In this document: positions 11,775 through 24,697 of the stretch, one piece after another | Layout: every line of letters begins with the position of its first letter | Position numbering within the stretch: position 1 is the first letter of the stretch | Source: Owenia fusiformis | Taxonomy: Eukaryota; Annelida; Polychaeta; Sabellida; Oweniidae | NCBI GenBank assembly: GCA_903813345.2 | Contig: CAIIXF020000002.1 | Span: 10,478,650 to 10,542,649, forward strand | DNA: 64,000 bases | Direction: 5' to 3' | The notes under the pieces: generated by a model | Told to the model about the DNA's origin: nothing | Seen by the model: only the letters and a program-made list of their open reading frames with translations | Database searches by the model: none | Made by a program: the position numbers and the translations under genes

Positions 11775-14700
11775 ACCAATAACACTTTTGGTAGAAGGTG
11801 GCCATTTTGAAAAATGGCCACCATTTAAACGTATTTTACTATAACTCGAAAAGTAGTGGAGCGATTTTGTTCATATTTGGTATGTGAATACTTTAAGCAT
11901 GGCACACTGTCTAATGACACTTTGGTAGAAGTCAGCCATTTTGAAAAACGGCCTCCATTTTAATGTATTTTACTTTAACTCGAAAAGTAGTGGAGCGATT
12001 TTGTTCATATTTGGTATGTGAATACTATAAGCATGGCACACTGTCTAATGACACTTTTTCGTAGAAGGTGGCCATTTTGAAAAATGGCTCCAATTTTCGA
12101 TGGGTTTTGCTACGCTTTGGCGTTGCTATTGTCTAGTTTACTATATCTTGAAAAGTAGTGGAGAGATTTTTGTTCATATTTGAGATGTGAATACTCTTGT
12201 GAATGCCTCGCACACTGTCTCGTGGCATTTCAGGTAGTAGGCGGCCATTTTAAAAAATGGCCACCATTTTTATGTGTGTTATTTTACATTTTTTAAAACA
12301 ACTCTAAAAGCAATGGAGCGATTTTGTTCATATTTGATATGTGAATACTCATAAGCATGGCACACTGTCTCATGGCATTTCAGGTAGTAGGCGGCCATTT
12401 TAAAAATGGCCACCATTTTTACGTGTGTTATTTTACATTTTTTAAAACAGCTCTAAAAGCAATGGAGCGATTTTGTTCATATTTGATATGTGAATACTCA
12501 TAAGCATGGCACACTGTCTTATGACATTTTGAGTAGTAGGCGGCAATTTAAAAAAAATGGCCACCATTTACAGTACATGTACGCATGTTATTTTACGATA
12601 TTTCCTCTATATTTCATTTGTAAAAATGCCAGCCATTGCTGTTCGATGGTATTTGCTACGTTTTGGCATTGCTTTGTCCAGTTATCCCATCGAACGAAGT
12701 TCGGAGGGATATAGGGAACGCATCCATCCATCCGTCCGTATGTCCGTATATACATAATTCCGTCTGTCCGCCCGGGCAATAACTCAAATACCGTTGGCCT
12801 GATTTTGATCATATTTTGTACGCATATACCCAATGAGGGTAGAAGTTCTGCTCGAAAACCGATTTTCTAAATTGCCATTATTCAAAAATTGGTGGCCATT
12901 TTAGTGCCAATTTTTACAGTAATTTAGGTACTGCATATAAAACTGTAATAGCAATATGTTTTAAATGTAAAAAAGTTATATAGGACATTGATTAAGCTAG
13001 AAATGTAAATACAGAAGAAATACATGGCAGCCAACTTGAAAAATGGCTGCCTTTGCATATCATTTTGCGATTTTTGCTGTAACTTGAAAAGTAGTGTAGC
13101 GATTTTGTTCATATTTGGTAAGTGAATAATTATCCCATCGAACGAAGTTCGGAGAGATATAGGGAACGCCTCCGTCCATCGGTACGTCCGTCCGTCCGTC
13201 CGTCCAGGCAATAACTCAAATACCGTTGGTCCGATTTTGTTCATATTTTGTACACATATACCCTATGGGAGTAGAAGTTCTGCTCGAAAGCCGATTTTCA
13301 AAATGGCCGCTCATTCCAAAATGGTGGCCATTTTAGTGCCTAATTTACAGTAATTTAGGTGCAATATGTAAAACTGAAATAGCAATATGTTTTAGATGTA
13401 AAAAAATTATATAGGACATTGATAAAGCTAGAAATGTAGATATTAAAGAAGCACATGGCAGCCATCTTGAAAAATGGCGGTCTTTACTCGTTATTTTACG
13501 ATTTTTGCTGTAACTCGAAAAGTAGTGGAGCGATTTTGTTCATATTTGGTATGTGAATACTATAAACATTGCACACTGTCTAAAGACACTTTTAGTAGAA
13601 GGCGACTATTTTGAAAAATGGCGGCCATTTTAAAAAATAGCCGCCATTTTAACGTATTTTACTATAACTCGAAAAGTAGTGGAGCGATTTTGTTCATATT
13701 TGGTATGTGAATACTGTAAGCATGGCACACTGTCTAATGACACTTTTGGTAGAAGGCGGTCATTTTGAAAAATGGCCGCCATTTTAACGTATTTTTCTAT
13801 AACTTGAAAAGTAGTGGAGCGATTTTGTTCATATTTGGTATGTGAATACTATAAGCATGGCACATGGTCTAATACACTTTTGGTAGAAGGCAGCCATTTT
13901 GAAAAATGGCTGTCATTTTTGCTATATCCTTTGTTTGTAAAAATGCCATCCGTGGCTGTTCGATGGGATTCGCTACGCTTTGGCGTTGCCGTTGTTCTGG
14001 TTTAAGCATGGCACAATGTCTAATGACATTTTTGGTAGTAGGCGGCCATTTTGAAAAATGACCGCCATTTTTATGTGTGTTATTTTTTAACATTTTTTTA
14101 CCATTAGTCAAAAAGAAGTGGAGCGATTTTGTTCATATTTGGTATGTGAATACTTTTAGCATGGCCCAATGTCTAATGACATTTTGGCTAGTAGGCGGCC
14201 ATTTTTACGTGTGTTATTTCACATTATTTACTATAACTCAAAAATTAGTAAAACGATTTCGTTCATATTAATATATGTGAATACTATAAGCAGGGCTCTC
14301 ACCAGGAAATATTTAGGGTGTGGTGCTAACATTTGCAGAATAACTGTTCAATCGTGATAAATCATATTTATGTTATGTTTAATCCTTTTTACATACTATT
14401 ATTGTTTATTCAGTTAAGTTTAGACTGTGGAAACAGTCATGATTTGCCAGTGGAGGGAGCTAAATAGAGTGTGGTGCTGCGCCACAGTCTAAAAGCCTGG
14501 CGAGAGCCCTGATAAGCATGGCACACTGTCTAATGACACTTTGGGTAGTAGGCAGCCATTTTGAAAAATGGCCACCATTTTGAATACTTATGAGCCACAG
14601 TCTCATGACACTTAGCTTAGTAGGTGGCCTTTTTAAATAATGGCTGTCATTTTTACATTTTTTACTATCATTCAAAAAGTATTGGAGCGATTTTGTTCAT

Positions 14701-15150
14701 ATTTGATATGTGAATACTTAAAGCATGGCACATTGTCTTATAAAACTTCAGGGAGTAGTCGGCCATTTTGAAAAATGGCCACCATTTTTTTATGTTTGTT
14801 ATTTTACATTTTTAAGTATAATTCAAAAAATTATAGAGCGATTTTGTTCATATTTGATATGTGAATACTCGTAGGGATTGCATACTGTCTTATGACATTT
14901 TGGGTAGTAGGCGGCCATTTTAAAAAATGGCCAATATTTATGTATGTGTGTGCGATTTTTTAAAAATTTTATATGTGTCTACTTAAAAGCATATTACTTC
15001 TTCCGATGAAAACTTGGCCATGAAAATGTTGGCCTTTCTTATGGGTGTTATTGTATGATATTTGCTATATATTTTGTTTGTAAAAATGCCAGCCATTTCT
15101 GTTCAATGGGATTCGCTCTGCTTTGGCATTGCCGTTGTTCCGGTTTAATA
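11775..15150 (+). mobile_element. Array of Helentron-like elements, family B
   Basis: The region is built from diverged 135-165 bp modules, each with AAAAGTAGTGGAGCGATTTT, GGTATGTGAATAC, GCATGGCACACTGTCT and a short palindrome of the GGCCATTTT-GA-AAAATGGCC type. Element starts (TTATCCCATCGAACGAAG followed by GTCC microsatellite) occur at about 12681 and 13129. Element ends (GTTCGATGGGATTCGCTACG, with hairpin ACGC-TTTG-GCGT) occur at about 12651, 13957 and 15097, with a decayed one at 12100. At 12651-12692 an end abuts a start head to tail. It is a nested and tandem pile of one family with no coding capacity; 14291-14511 is a separate MITE inside it. Confidence 0.65.
14291..14511. mobile_element. 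221-bp MITE with 5-bp target duplication
   Basis: The ends CAGGGCTCTCACCAGG and CCTGGCGAGAGCCCTG are inverted repeats with one mismatch, flanked by ATAAG at 14286-14290 and 14512-14516. Removing the element and one ATAAG restores the array module text (GTGAATACTATAAGCATGG), so the boundaries are exact. CAGGG-type ends with a 5-bp duplication fit the hAT5-like group. No coding content. Confidence 0.85.
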
Positions 15151-15487
15151 ATGGATGTATTTGGACATGTCATTTAATCAGTAATATGGCTACTGTTTCA
15201 TTATACCGCCAAACAAATTACTCAAATACCGGTTGAAGGATTGGATTCAAATTTAATAGGCTTATGTTTTATTGGTGCAGGAACTCTGCTCTGCTGACCT
15301 CTCTCTGTGAAGTTGCAGTTTTCTAGTTTTACTACACATGTTACCTGCTGAATAAGCAATATTTAAATGTTTTGTGACTTTTTTGGCCCCAACATGACTT
15401 TTCACTTAGTTTTTGACCTCATAATGCCAAGGTGTTCTGTTATTTTTTTACACAACAACTCAGTGGTTGCCTTGATGTTGTGATTAC

Positions 15488-15950
15488 TCGTGTTGTTGCG
15501 ATTAATCGACACATCGCGATATACATCGCCAAAGCTGATTCTGGCGATGCATCGATGTCTGAAACAAAACATCGATGTTTTTAAAAAAAAATTAATTTGC
15601 TAAGTATCACCCTTTCTTATCTTATTTTGACGCAAATCGCTTACCTTTCTCATGTCTTATTTCATTTTCCAATGTTTTCTGATATTTTTTCGCTTTAAAA
15701 CTGTTTTAGCTAGTCGAAATGAACCATTAATCTATAAAAATTTACTTTACTTTCATTTCACCATTACTAGAAGTTCCAGGATGTACCAGCATACTCTTTT
15801 TAATTTGTTCTGTTCAGTATTTTAGTGCATTAGCGTTCGGTATTTCAGTGCACTTTTCTCAGACTTTTTCTCGATGTACATCGCGATGTGCATGGATGTT
15901 TACTACTGAAAATTGCCGATGTACTATTAAGGCACATCGCGACAACACTA
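15488..15950. mobile_element. hAT-type MITE, copy 2 (463 bp)
   Basis: It is inverted relative to 2203-2674 and colinear with it throughout. The ends are TCGTGTTGTTGCGATTAATCG and the complement of TAGTGTTGTCGCGATG. The flanking 8-bp duplication GTGATTAC lies at 15480-15487 and 15951-15958. Sequence divergence from copy 1 is low, so the family was active fairly recently. Confidence 0.88.
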
Positions 15951-15958
15951 GTGATTAC

Positions 15959-16660
15959 CAAGGAAACTATGAATTATTTACGACATTACTGTTTGATCCA
16001 TTAGTTAAATTATGTTATTATTAAAATAGTAACAAGCCATTAATTATTTGAAATCTATTGAAGAGTATCACGCAGTTTGTGTGTTTCTGGTAAATAGACA
16101 CAGTTTGTGTTTTATCACTTTTTTCTCTCATGATCATAAGACTTAATACGAAATATTTTGTATTGTACATGCACCGGAGAACTGGGTAGAGATTTACTTA
16201 TGAAACAAAATGCAGGTGTTTTCTATATCTGTGAGAAGTGTGACATCAGCATATGTGATGGAAATCAAAAACTGATCACAATTTTTTATTAATCTGCTAT
16301 TCTAAAACCTAAGTTCATCTGGACATAGTTTTTGCTTTCGAATGGTAGAATCAAATAATCTCCACCGAATGGATGTAAGAAACTATAAAACAATGCAGAT
16401 TTTATGTCTTAAAATATGGACTCCAACTTGTATGATGCAATGTTGAAAGGCATGCAATTTGTTAGTTTTCAAACTGCTTGCATAGTATGCACGCAGTTAG
16501 GATATGGCATCCTGGTTACTATTCATTGAAAAAGCTGATGATGCTACATGGGAATAAAGGAGTGTGGGTGTTGCACAAGAATTTCACTTGTGTGTGTATA
16601 CTCATATGAGTGTATAGCAGGTGATTTCAGGTTATTGCATTGGTAAGCGTCCTAGTCAAG
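15959..16660. other. No gene recognised
   Basis: AT-rich sequence with only short frames and no recognisable repeat or RNA structure. Confidence 0.45.
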
Positions 16661-16712
16661 TATAATGCTTCTCAGAGCTTTACTGACTTTTCCTATTTTT
16701 ATGTACTTTCAG

Positions 16713-16905
16713 ATGCTCTCCTCTGACCTTGGAGATGTAAACTTCTGTCTTGTCCGAGAAATGTTGGATAGGAACTACAATCTGAACAGTCTGACTGCAG
16801 CATTTGTATCTGCACTCCACATTGTTATGACTACTTCTGGTGATGTATTTATGCGACTCGGGTAGCATTGTCGAGGATGGGACATGTCTCTAGGATCCTG
16901 TTCAA
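16713..16905 (+). other. Possible exon of an unrecognised transcript
   Basis: A pyrimidine-rich tract ending TTTTTATGTACTTTCAG precedes an ATG, and a good donor (GTAAGTAC) follows at 16906. The ATG frame encodes about 50 residues and then stops inside the exon, so if real this is a terminal coding or noncoding exon. A compatible downstream exon could start at 20059, after TTTTTTGTATTTCCAG, and end at the AATAAA at 20336. No protein family is recognised; splice-like signals this short also arise by chance. Confidence 0.22.
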
Positions 16906-16989
16906 GTAAGTACAGTATATCATTTCCTAATGTTAAGTATTTCTTTCAGATTTACCTTTAGCCTGGAGTTTAGAAGCCCACTAGAATCT

Positions 16990-18205
16990 GAACCACAAAC
17001 CGGAATCCAAGCTGGCCTCTGGAAGACCAAGGCACCTGCTGGAAGATGAGCAACAAATGGAAGCCAAGCCATCAATTGGAAGTTGAGCCAAGATGGTCAT
17101 CCTACTGGAAGTCAGGCTGCCCTCTGGAAGATGAGTCACCTGCTGGAAGATAAGCATCTAGCCACAAATGGAAACCTAGCCACCATAGGAATCCAAGAGA
17201 AGATGACCCACAAATGGAAACCTATCCATCAATTGGAAGTTGAGCCAAGATTGTCATCCTACTGGAAGTCAGGCTGCCCTCTGGAAGATGAGTAAACTGC
17301 TGGAAGATAAGCATCTAGCCACAAATGGAAACCTAGCCACCATAGGAATCCAAGTGAAGATGACCCACAAATGGAAACCTAGCCATCAATTGGAAGTTGA
17401 GCCAAGATGGTCATCCTACTGGAAGTCAGGCTGCCCTCTGGAAGATGAGTCACCTGCTGGAAGATAAGCATCTAGCCACAAATGGAAACCTAGCCACCAT
17501 AGGAATCCAAGTGAAGATGACCCACAAATGGAAACCTATCCATCAATTGGAAGTTGAGCCAAGATTGTCATCCTACTGGAAGTCAGGCTGCCCTCTGGAA
17601 GATGAGTAAACTGCTGGAAGATAAGCATCTAGCCACAAATGGAAACCTAGCCACCATAGGAATCCAAGTGAAGATGACCCACAAATGGAAACCTATCCAT
17701 CAATTGGAAGTTGAGCCAAGATTGTCATCCTACTGGAAGTCAGGCTGCCCTCTGGAAGATGAGTCACCTGCTGGAAGATAAGCATCTAGCCACAAATGGA
17801 AACCTAGCCACCATAGGAATCCAAGTGAAGATGACCCACAAATGGAAACCTATCCATCAATTGGAAGTTGAGCCAAGATTGTCATCCTACTGGAAGTCAG
17901 GCTGCCCTCTGGAAGATGAGTCACCTGCTGGAAGATAAGCATCTAGCCACAAATGGAAACCTAGCCACCATAGGAATCCAAGTGAAGATGACCCACAAAT
18001 GGAAACCTAGCCATCAATTGGAAGTTGAGCCAAGATGGTCATCCTACTGGAAGTCTGAGGCTGCCCTCTGGAAGATGAGTCACCTGCTGGAAGATGAGTC
18101 ACCTGCTGGAAGATGAGCCACCTGCTTGAAGATGAGCCACAAATAAGCATCAAGCCACAAATGGAAACCTAGCCACCTAGAATCCAAGTGAAGGAAGCCA
18201 AGCCA
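16990..18205. repeat. 157-bp minisatellite, about seven copies
   Basis: The anchor TTGGAAGTTGAGCCAAGA recurs at exactly 157-base steps (first at about 17078, last at about 18020), and the copies are nearly identical. Partial units flank both sides. Inside each unit a degenerate TGGAAG-centred motif repeats every 12-30 bases, suggesting growth from a shorter seed. A period of 157 is not divisible by three and each copy has stops in the best frame, so the overlapping ~75-residue reading frames are not a protein repeat. Confidence 0.92.
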
Positions 18206-21200
18206 AGATAACCCGTACACTGGAAGCTACTTCAACACGACCCTTGGTGTAATAGAGTTGCAATGTTCCTGTCACCTAAGTTAAGTAATCTTGATTTTCT
18301 ATGTTAGTCATTTTTATGTTATGATAGTCATTTAAAGGGTCATCTCCAGCTAGACAATAATTTCCATCTATGGGTGGGAGGCAGGTTCTGCTCGTTAGTG
18401 GGGCACCTTCCATTTTGAATGAACCGGTGGATTTTGTTGGCCAACCCATTATTCTGGAGTGGAGGAATGTGGAGTCTGCTATGAAGCTGGATGGCTGAAC
18501 ATGTCTTAACACTGGATCAAGTGTTGGGAGGCCTTCCTTTGTTCATGTTTTATGTTGTCCCGATTGATTTTGAGGAATATCTGAGGATGGCATCGTTGAG
18601 CATGGGTCATTCTGATCCATTGCATTGAGAGCTCTGGCCTACTTGATCATACCATTTGATGTTCCTTGTGGTATCTCCACTGTGATTCTGATGATCAGTG
18701 TCTATCAATCTCTAGATGCATGGGTTCCAGGTATCAATTCCCTGTAAGTCCCAACCAACAGTTTCCGTGTTGGATTCTTATTGTTGAACTTGGTTCTTGT
18801 TTCGCCTATATTCTGATGGCTGATAAAAGCCACAGTTACTCGTTAGTAAACGTGGTCGACCTGCACCCACCAGGATGTAGGTCAATGTATTGCTGTGGTG
18901 CCGGTGTGCATTCGATAGTTCCCGAGGGGTCTCGGTGAATTCTGGTGATGGTCCACTCATTTTTGCTTTCAAGCATCAGTGACGATTAGTTGGCTATGAG
19001 GGATATAGTGTGATTCTTAAGATCTTGTGAGGACGCAGCAAGGATTCACATGGATCTGAGCGGAATGGCATTGGAGTTGATACATGTTACCTTGTACTCT
19101 TTAGGTAGGTAGACATTGCTTATCAGTGTTACAGTAAAGATACTATCGGGAATTGATAGTGGTCTGGTCTTGTATTTCATCTTTTTAATGTGATGTATCC
19201 TAATGATGCATGGCCAAGGATGGCATTCTTGTTATTCTTCTTAATCTCTCTGGACAGCATACAGCATGAGCGAGGGGATGGTCACCCAATGTTTGATACT
19301 TTGTTAAGGTGTGGTTGGCTTGAAAGCTTCGTAACAGGTTCTATGTTCTGAAATGAAAGAATAGTGGAATCCACCAATGGTTCATTTCAAAATGGAAGAG
19401 ATGTGCGCCATATTTGGAAATGTTGTCTTCATATTGTTTTTATAGATTCACTTTCACCTGAGAGTTAACATACTAAGTATGTTAGTCTCAGTTTTCAGGT
19501 TTCAATTTTTAATTCTTTTTTTGGTGCGAGCTGGAAGATGATTCTCTGTGTTGTAGCCTATTTGTAGCCTATTTTTAGTTTTCAACTATTTTTTTTCTTG
19601 TGTTGAGGTCAGTGTAAATGTGACCATGATTTGGTCCAAAAAGCAATCAACTGTCTAGGTATTTATGACCTAGACTCTGATTGTTAAAAGCAAATTGTTC
19701 AGGTTTTTCAAATGATAATCCCTTGCTTGCTTTGGAGTTAAGGTAGTCATTAAAACCATATTTCTCAATATAGGTGGTTTTAAGAAAGATGATGACTGCA
19801 ACTGCTCTGGACTACGACTACTACTGTTGCATAGAAGATACTAATAAATCAATTTTCTCCTTGCACAAAATCACAATTAAGCCAGAAGTATGAACTTGGT
19901 AGTAGCCACAAAATGGATGCAATGCTGGAAGCAGTTTTGTATTATCTAGTTAAAATGTATTACTACCTACTCCATCCCTCCTAATTGATTCTTTTTTTGG
20001 CAATTCCTTTACATTGTGATATTATGTGAGTATTACAGCGTCTTTTTTGTATTTCCAGCAAGCAGATCTTGGGCTGCAACACCAGGAACAGTGGTCTTGT
20101 TTACATGTGTTTGGTAATTTATGTTCTGTGACTACTGGGAAAATAGTTAATATTCTATCAATTTAGTTTTGATCAATATAATAATGCTAACTTTCAAGTA
20201 ACAAGTTGCCAATTAATTCAGCGTTGATAAGGTGATATATTCATAGTTCTTAGTAAAGTGTACTTACTCAGCAATGATTTGATTTTTATGTCGCCACCAA
20301 AAGTAGTAACATAATGTTACATGTGTATTTCTGTGAATAAAGCTCTTTATGGATTGCGGCCAGCAATTGGTGTTCGTCTACTGTAACAGATTACATCTTT
20401 AACAAATGGCCAGTGGTGACATTTTGCATATTAATGCATTCTCTTAAAGTGATATTTAAACATACTCATATCTGATAATGGCCATTCCAGAGAGATGGGT
20501 ATATTAACTTATCACTTTTAAGGAAAAAGTCAAATCATTGCTGACTTTTTTCCTTTTTTCTAAGTACTTGCAGGTCATTACACTTTGAACCCCAGTTGTG
20601 AAGTTATGTAAAAGATAGACAATCTACGTCAGCTCTTTGCAGTGTCTGTATCTACATGGCATATTATTCCTGCTAGTGATAGATCTCTTTAACTAAAGTT
20701 GCATTTTCGAGGCGGGGACAGAAGTCTTTGGATGCTGTTTCAGTAAGTTGAATTATTTAATAGTTTACAGCGCATAGGAATTAATTTTTGGCTCGTGCTG
20801 AGGCAAGAGCCATATCTCACTTGGATATAGTAGTAAGTGATAACGACAATGGACTGAGGTTTAAACGTTAGTTTACTAGTAGAAAACCTGATGGGTTAAT
20901 ATTTGTTGATGAAAATGAGTTAGTTCCTCGAGCAAAAGTTTAATCCTAAGGTGTTAGTTTATAATAAAATTGCGTTAGAGAGGGTTTCAAACAGCAATAT
21001 GCACATTTTACAACAACACCATGAAGTCTGCGCACTGATTTTCGGCAACATGATACGACAGAAATCCGAGCGACTTCTTGATTTAGAATTGTGAACAATT
21101 TACAGCATTAAAAAAACTCCGAACATTTAACTATTTTATTAATATCTTCGGAGAACGAGAATCAAATTGACCCATCTTCACTTTTAGATATGTTCGGATG

Positions 21201-21644
21201 TTTTCTAAGAGGTCCAGGTACTCAGACCTTCACAATTTAAAGATCTTAATCAGTTCAAAATGTTCGGATTTTTTCTACTTTTGCTGTTCGGTAAATTACA
21301 ACCGCATTAAAAGTAAGCGAGCCCCTACTTATCAATACAATTCATTACAACATTGCAAACATCTCCTTCACACGAGCCTTCATTTTTTTAAAATGATCTC
21401 TTGTTAAAAGATGAAACATGTTTTAACAGTATTCAGTAACGTTGTATAATAGTATGCTTTTTTGGAAAACAAGACAAATGCATTTTGAAAAAAGCTTGTT
21501 GTTGTGCAAAACTTTATAAACCACTAAATTTATCTTGATATAATTCAATGATTCTGTTTAAGATTTTACATCTCATTTGTTTTGTGGTTAGGAGCTACTT
21601 GCAAAATGTTACAACTGACTGATTAGATCCTCTTTCAAGGGTTG
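18206..21644. other. No gene recognised
   Basis: It holds only short frames and a possible polyadenylation signal AATAAA at 20336-20341 with a TG-rich stretch after it. The phrase GTGACATTTTGCATRTTMATG at about 20417 recurs near 21976 and 45640 and marks a diverged dispersed repeat. Confidence 0.4.
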
Positions 21645-21839
21645 CAGGCCCATAGCCAGGATTTGCCAAGGGGGGGTTCATTTTTCAAAACTTCCAAGGG
21701 GGTTCACATTTGACAATATTGGCCCAAATATGGCTAAAATCACTTGAGAAATTCTCAAAATGGTGAAAAACTGCATGATTTTGAAAGAATTTTTGGCCGG
21801 GGGGGGGGGGCTACGGTGTCAACCCTGGCTACGGGCCTG
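21645..21839. mobile_element. 195-bp MITE, CAGGCCC ends, 5-bp target duplication
   Basis: The terminal inverted repeats are CAGGCCCATAGCCAGG at 21645-21660 and the complement of CAGGCCCGTAGCCAGGG at 21823-21839. The direct repeat GGTTG flanks it at 21640-21644 and 21840-21844. The inside carries G-rich runs and an AAAATGGTG/CACATTTG core. It is non-coding and of the same general type (CAGG ends, 5-bp duplication) as the elements at 14291, 32908 and 39959. Confidence 0.83.
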
Positions 21840-22059
21840 GGTTGACACTTGTGTTTGGCCCTTGTTTTTTCTTCAATTTAAACTGAATGGAGTTTATAAA
21901 CCATCAATTTTGTATATAAGCATACATGGACTGTATGATTGTAATTATGAGTTAGGCATTGTAACAAATGGCAAGGTGACATTTTGCATGTTCATGCTCT
22001 TCTCTAAAATGATGAGTAAAATATACTCATCCCTGAAAAGGTTATATTATTTTGATTTT

Positions 22060-23350
22060 AGATGGTGGTGGGTGGAACTCAGTTATGGTCTGTGATTAAA
22101 TATTCTGTGATGGCCTGCTATTACAAATTGTTTGCAATACTTTCCTTGGAGAGAACAACATCATCATACTCAGATGTGGCAGTTACCTAGACTATAATGA
22201 TGGTTGAAGCTAGTATGGACTGCTATTACATACTGTGTGCAATTCTTACCTTGACCTTGCAGATAACCACATTATTACACTATTGTTGGCACCTCTACTG
22301 ACTCTGTAACCTAGACTTTTAATAGAGGGGGAATTTATGGACTGTGATACCATATGCAATCCTTACCTTAGATTGAACAACATTATCAAACTCTGGTGTG
22401 GCATCACTTAACTTTATTCCCAATCCTTACTTTGAAGAGAACAACATTATCATACTCTTCTGTGGTACAACTAGTGACTTTGTAACCTAGACTACAATGG
22501 TGATGGAACCTAGGTTTATTGTACAAAGACTTACCTTGGAGAGAACAACATCAAACCTAGTGACCTTGTAACTTAGACTTAATGGTGGTGGAACTTAGTG
22601 CCTTGTAACTTAGACTTAATGGTGGTGGAACTTAGTTTTATTTTGCGTAATCCTTAATCTGTTACCTAGACTATAATGTAGTTTGAAATAAGTTATGGAC
22701 TGCAATTACATATTGGGTGAAATCCTTAACATGGAAAGGGACAACATTATCTGATGTGGTTGCGACACCAATGATTCTGTTAATGATGTGGTTTAATCAT
22801 GTACTGCTTCTAAATATTGTGCTCAATTCTTACCCTCATAATGAACATTCAACTTTATCATATTCTTCTGGGGCAGCACTTATCACTCTGTTACCTACAT
22901 TAAAATGGTCGTGGAACCCCTGTTAACTTAGTTATTGACTGCAATTATAGATTGTGTACAATCCTTTACTTGTAGAAAACAACATTATCACACTCTTCTG
23001 TGGCACCACTAATTACTTTGTAAGCCACATGTTGTTAAGGAGTATGATTTCATATTTTGTACAACCTTCAACTTGGAGAAACAACATTCTCTGTGGAACC
23101 ACTTATGACTGAAATCTAGTTATGGACTGCTATGACATATTGTGTGCAATCTTTAACAAGGAGAGGACATTATCATAGTGTGTTGTTGTACTACAAATTG
23201 CACAAATTACAATCCTTACATTGGAGAGAACAACATTATCGTACCCTTATTTTGTAACAAAGACTGTAATGATGGTGATATAGTTATGTGTGGCGACTTC
23301 AAATTCTGTGTTGAACAAAATCATGATCTAATAAACATACTAGCAATGAG
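22060..23350. repeat. Degenerate ~125-bp tandem repeat
   Basis: At least eight diverged units share the ordered blocks TTATGGACTGCNATTACATA, GTGCAATCCTTACCTTGGAG, AGAACAACATTATCATACTC, TTCTGTGGCACCACTAGTG and GTAACCTAGACTNNAATGG. Units differ by many indels. On the minus strand each unit contains a splice-donor-like CTCCAAGGTAAGG and, in the best-kept units, about 20 open codons behind a TATAG acceptor-like string. The frame is not held across units. Confidence 0.7.
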
Positions 23351-24528
23351 CTATATATAATGTGTGTACAATAAACATGATTTATTGAATGCTGTACTGT
23401 TTACTCCTATTTTACATCTGTATTACAAACATATTCTGACTTGCATGTTAATGTCTTAATGTGAATTAAAGAATTTTACAATTTGGTGCAGGTTCTATCA
23501 GGACTCATGATTGAATAATATTCCTTTATAAATAAAATTGGTCACTTTTCTCGTGTTATTTTATTATAAATGACTGGCAAATCCACTATCCAATAGAATT
23601 GAGGACTCAATCTGTCAACAGTTGGCATAACGTTTTTTCAATATAAATGTTGTTCAGTTTTTTGAAAAATATTACTGAAATTGAATCAATGTTGGAACAG
23701 AATTAAGATTTGAATTAGTGATTGATAAAGTTGCAATACTAGTACATATTGAAACATTTAAGCGTTCAAGATGGCGGACGAATATTGTCGATTTCGAATT
23801 CAGTTTTCATCGAATTAAACCACTTTATATTTGACATGATGCTTTTATATTTGAACCAAATCAGGCTTTTATGACTTGGAAACTTTGGAGTATGATCATT
23901 TGTTCATATGTCGTGCGTGGGTACCACAATTCAACGATATTTTTTAAGGGAAGGTTACTGGGATTTGAGTTATACTTGGCGGGTCATAGTTCAGATAGCA
24001 AAACATGCTTCCTAACAGTGGTGGTTCACATTATCTTGATTCCCAAGATCAATTACTCATCGTCGTCCTTACTGTTTATTCCCACATAGCTAGGCAAAGG
24101 TGCAAGGTGTGTCCGATTCAAGCCAATCCGAACACAGTACATGTATCAATCACCGCATCAAATCATTCTTTGAATGGTTGTTAAAGGGTGACGCATATCG
24201 TTTAGCAAATCGAACGCTCGTTTCTGGTGTTGCTCACCGTTTAGTATAAAAGGCCCGATCCCGGAATAATACTCAAGGGTTCACAGGTTCGAGGTCGTTG
24301 TGTCAACACCTCTAACTGTTATGTAGCATAAGTATAATATATATCGTCACACATTTATAAAAGGGTGATTTTTATTTTGACAAATCAATTCCACATTTAT
24401 GGGTGAAGTTTCAGGATCTTCTATTTGTGTATAATAAGGAAAAATTGGCATCTAAATTTCCCCATAACGTAATAGCACACAGCTTGGCATATGAAATATC
24501 CTACAAATGAAACAAAGCAAGACAAACC
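23351..24528. other. No gene; one dispersed repeat segment
   Basis: The stretch 23762-23890 (with GGCGGACGAATATTGTCGAT and ATATTTGACATGATGC) is repeated in reverse complement at about 35697-35822. Otherwise I see no gene or structured RNA. Confidence 0.5.
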
Positions 24529-24697
24529 GGTGTAAAAGAGGTCCTATCAAATTATGGTCCTACTTTCCTTTGATTTATATGGTGACCTAAATACAACTCT
24601 TTCCCTTTTTATCGTATCCACAATCAGGGCCAGTAAGGGCCTTTAAGGAAGGGGACCATAATCCCGAGGGGACCATAATTTCTTTTACACCGGTTTC
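24529..24697. mobile_element. ~170-bp MITE, copy 1 of 3
   Basis: Perfect 16-bp terminal inverted repeats begin AAACCGGTGTAAAAGA. The core contains GGTCCTATCAAATTATGGTC, ATTTATATGGTGACCTAA and AGGGGACCATAAT. Further copies lie at 35895-36062 and 57348-57515 with about 80-90 percent similarity by eye. No clear target duplication could be fixed. Non-coding. Confidence 0.75.

Noticed and set aside
17083-18116. Series of overlapping 70-82 codon frames in the 157-bp array, looking like a repeated protein
   Set aside because: The 157-base period shifts frame each unit and stops recur in every unit, so no continuous repeat protein is possible.
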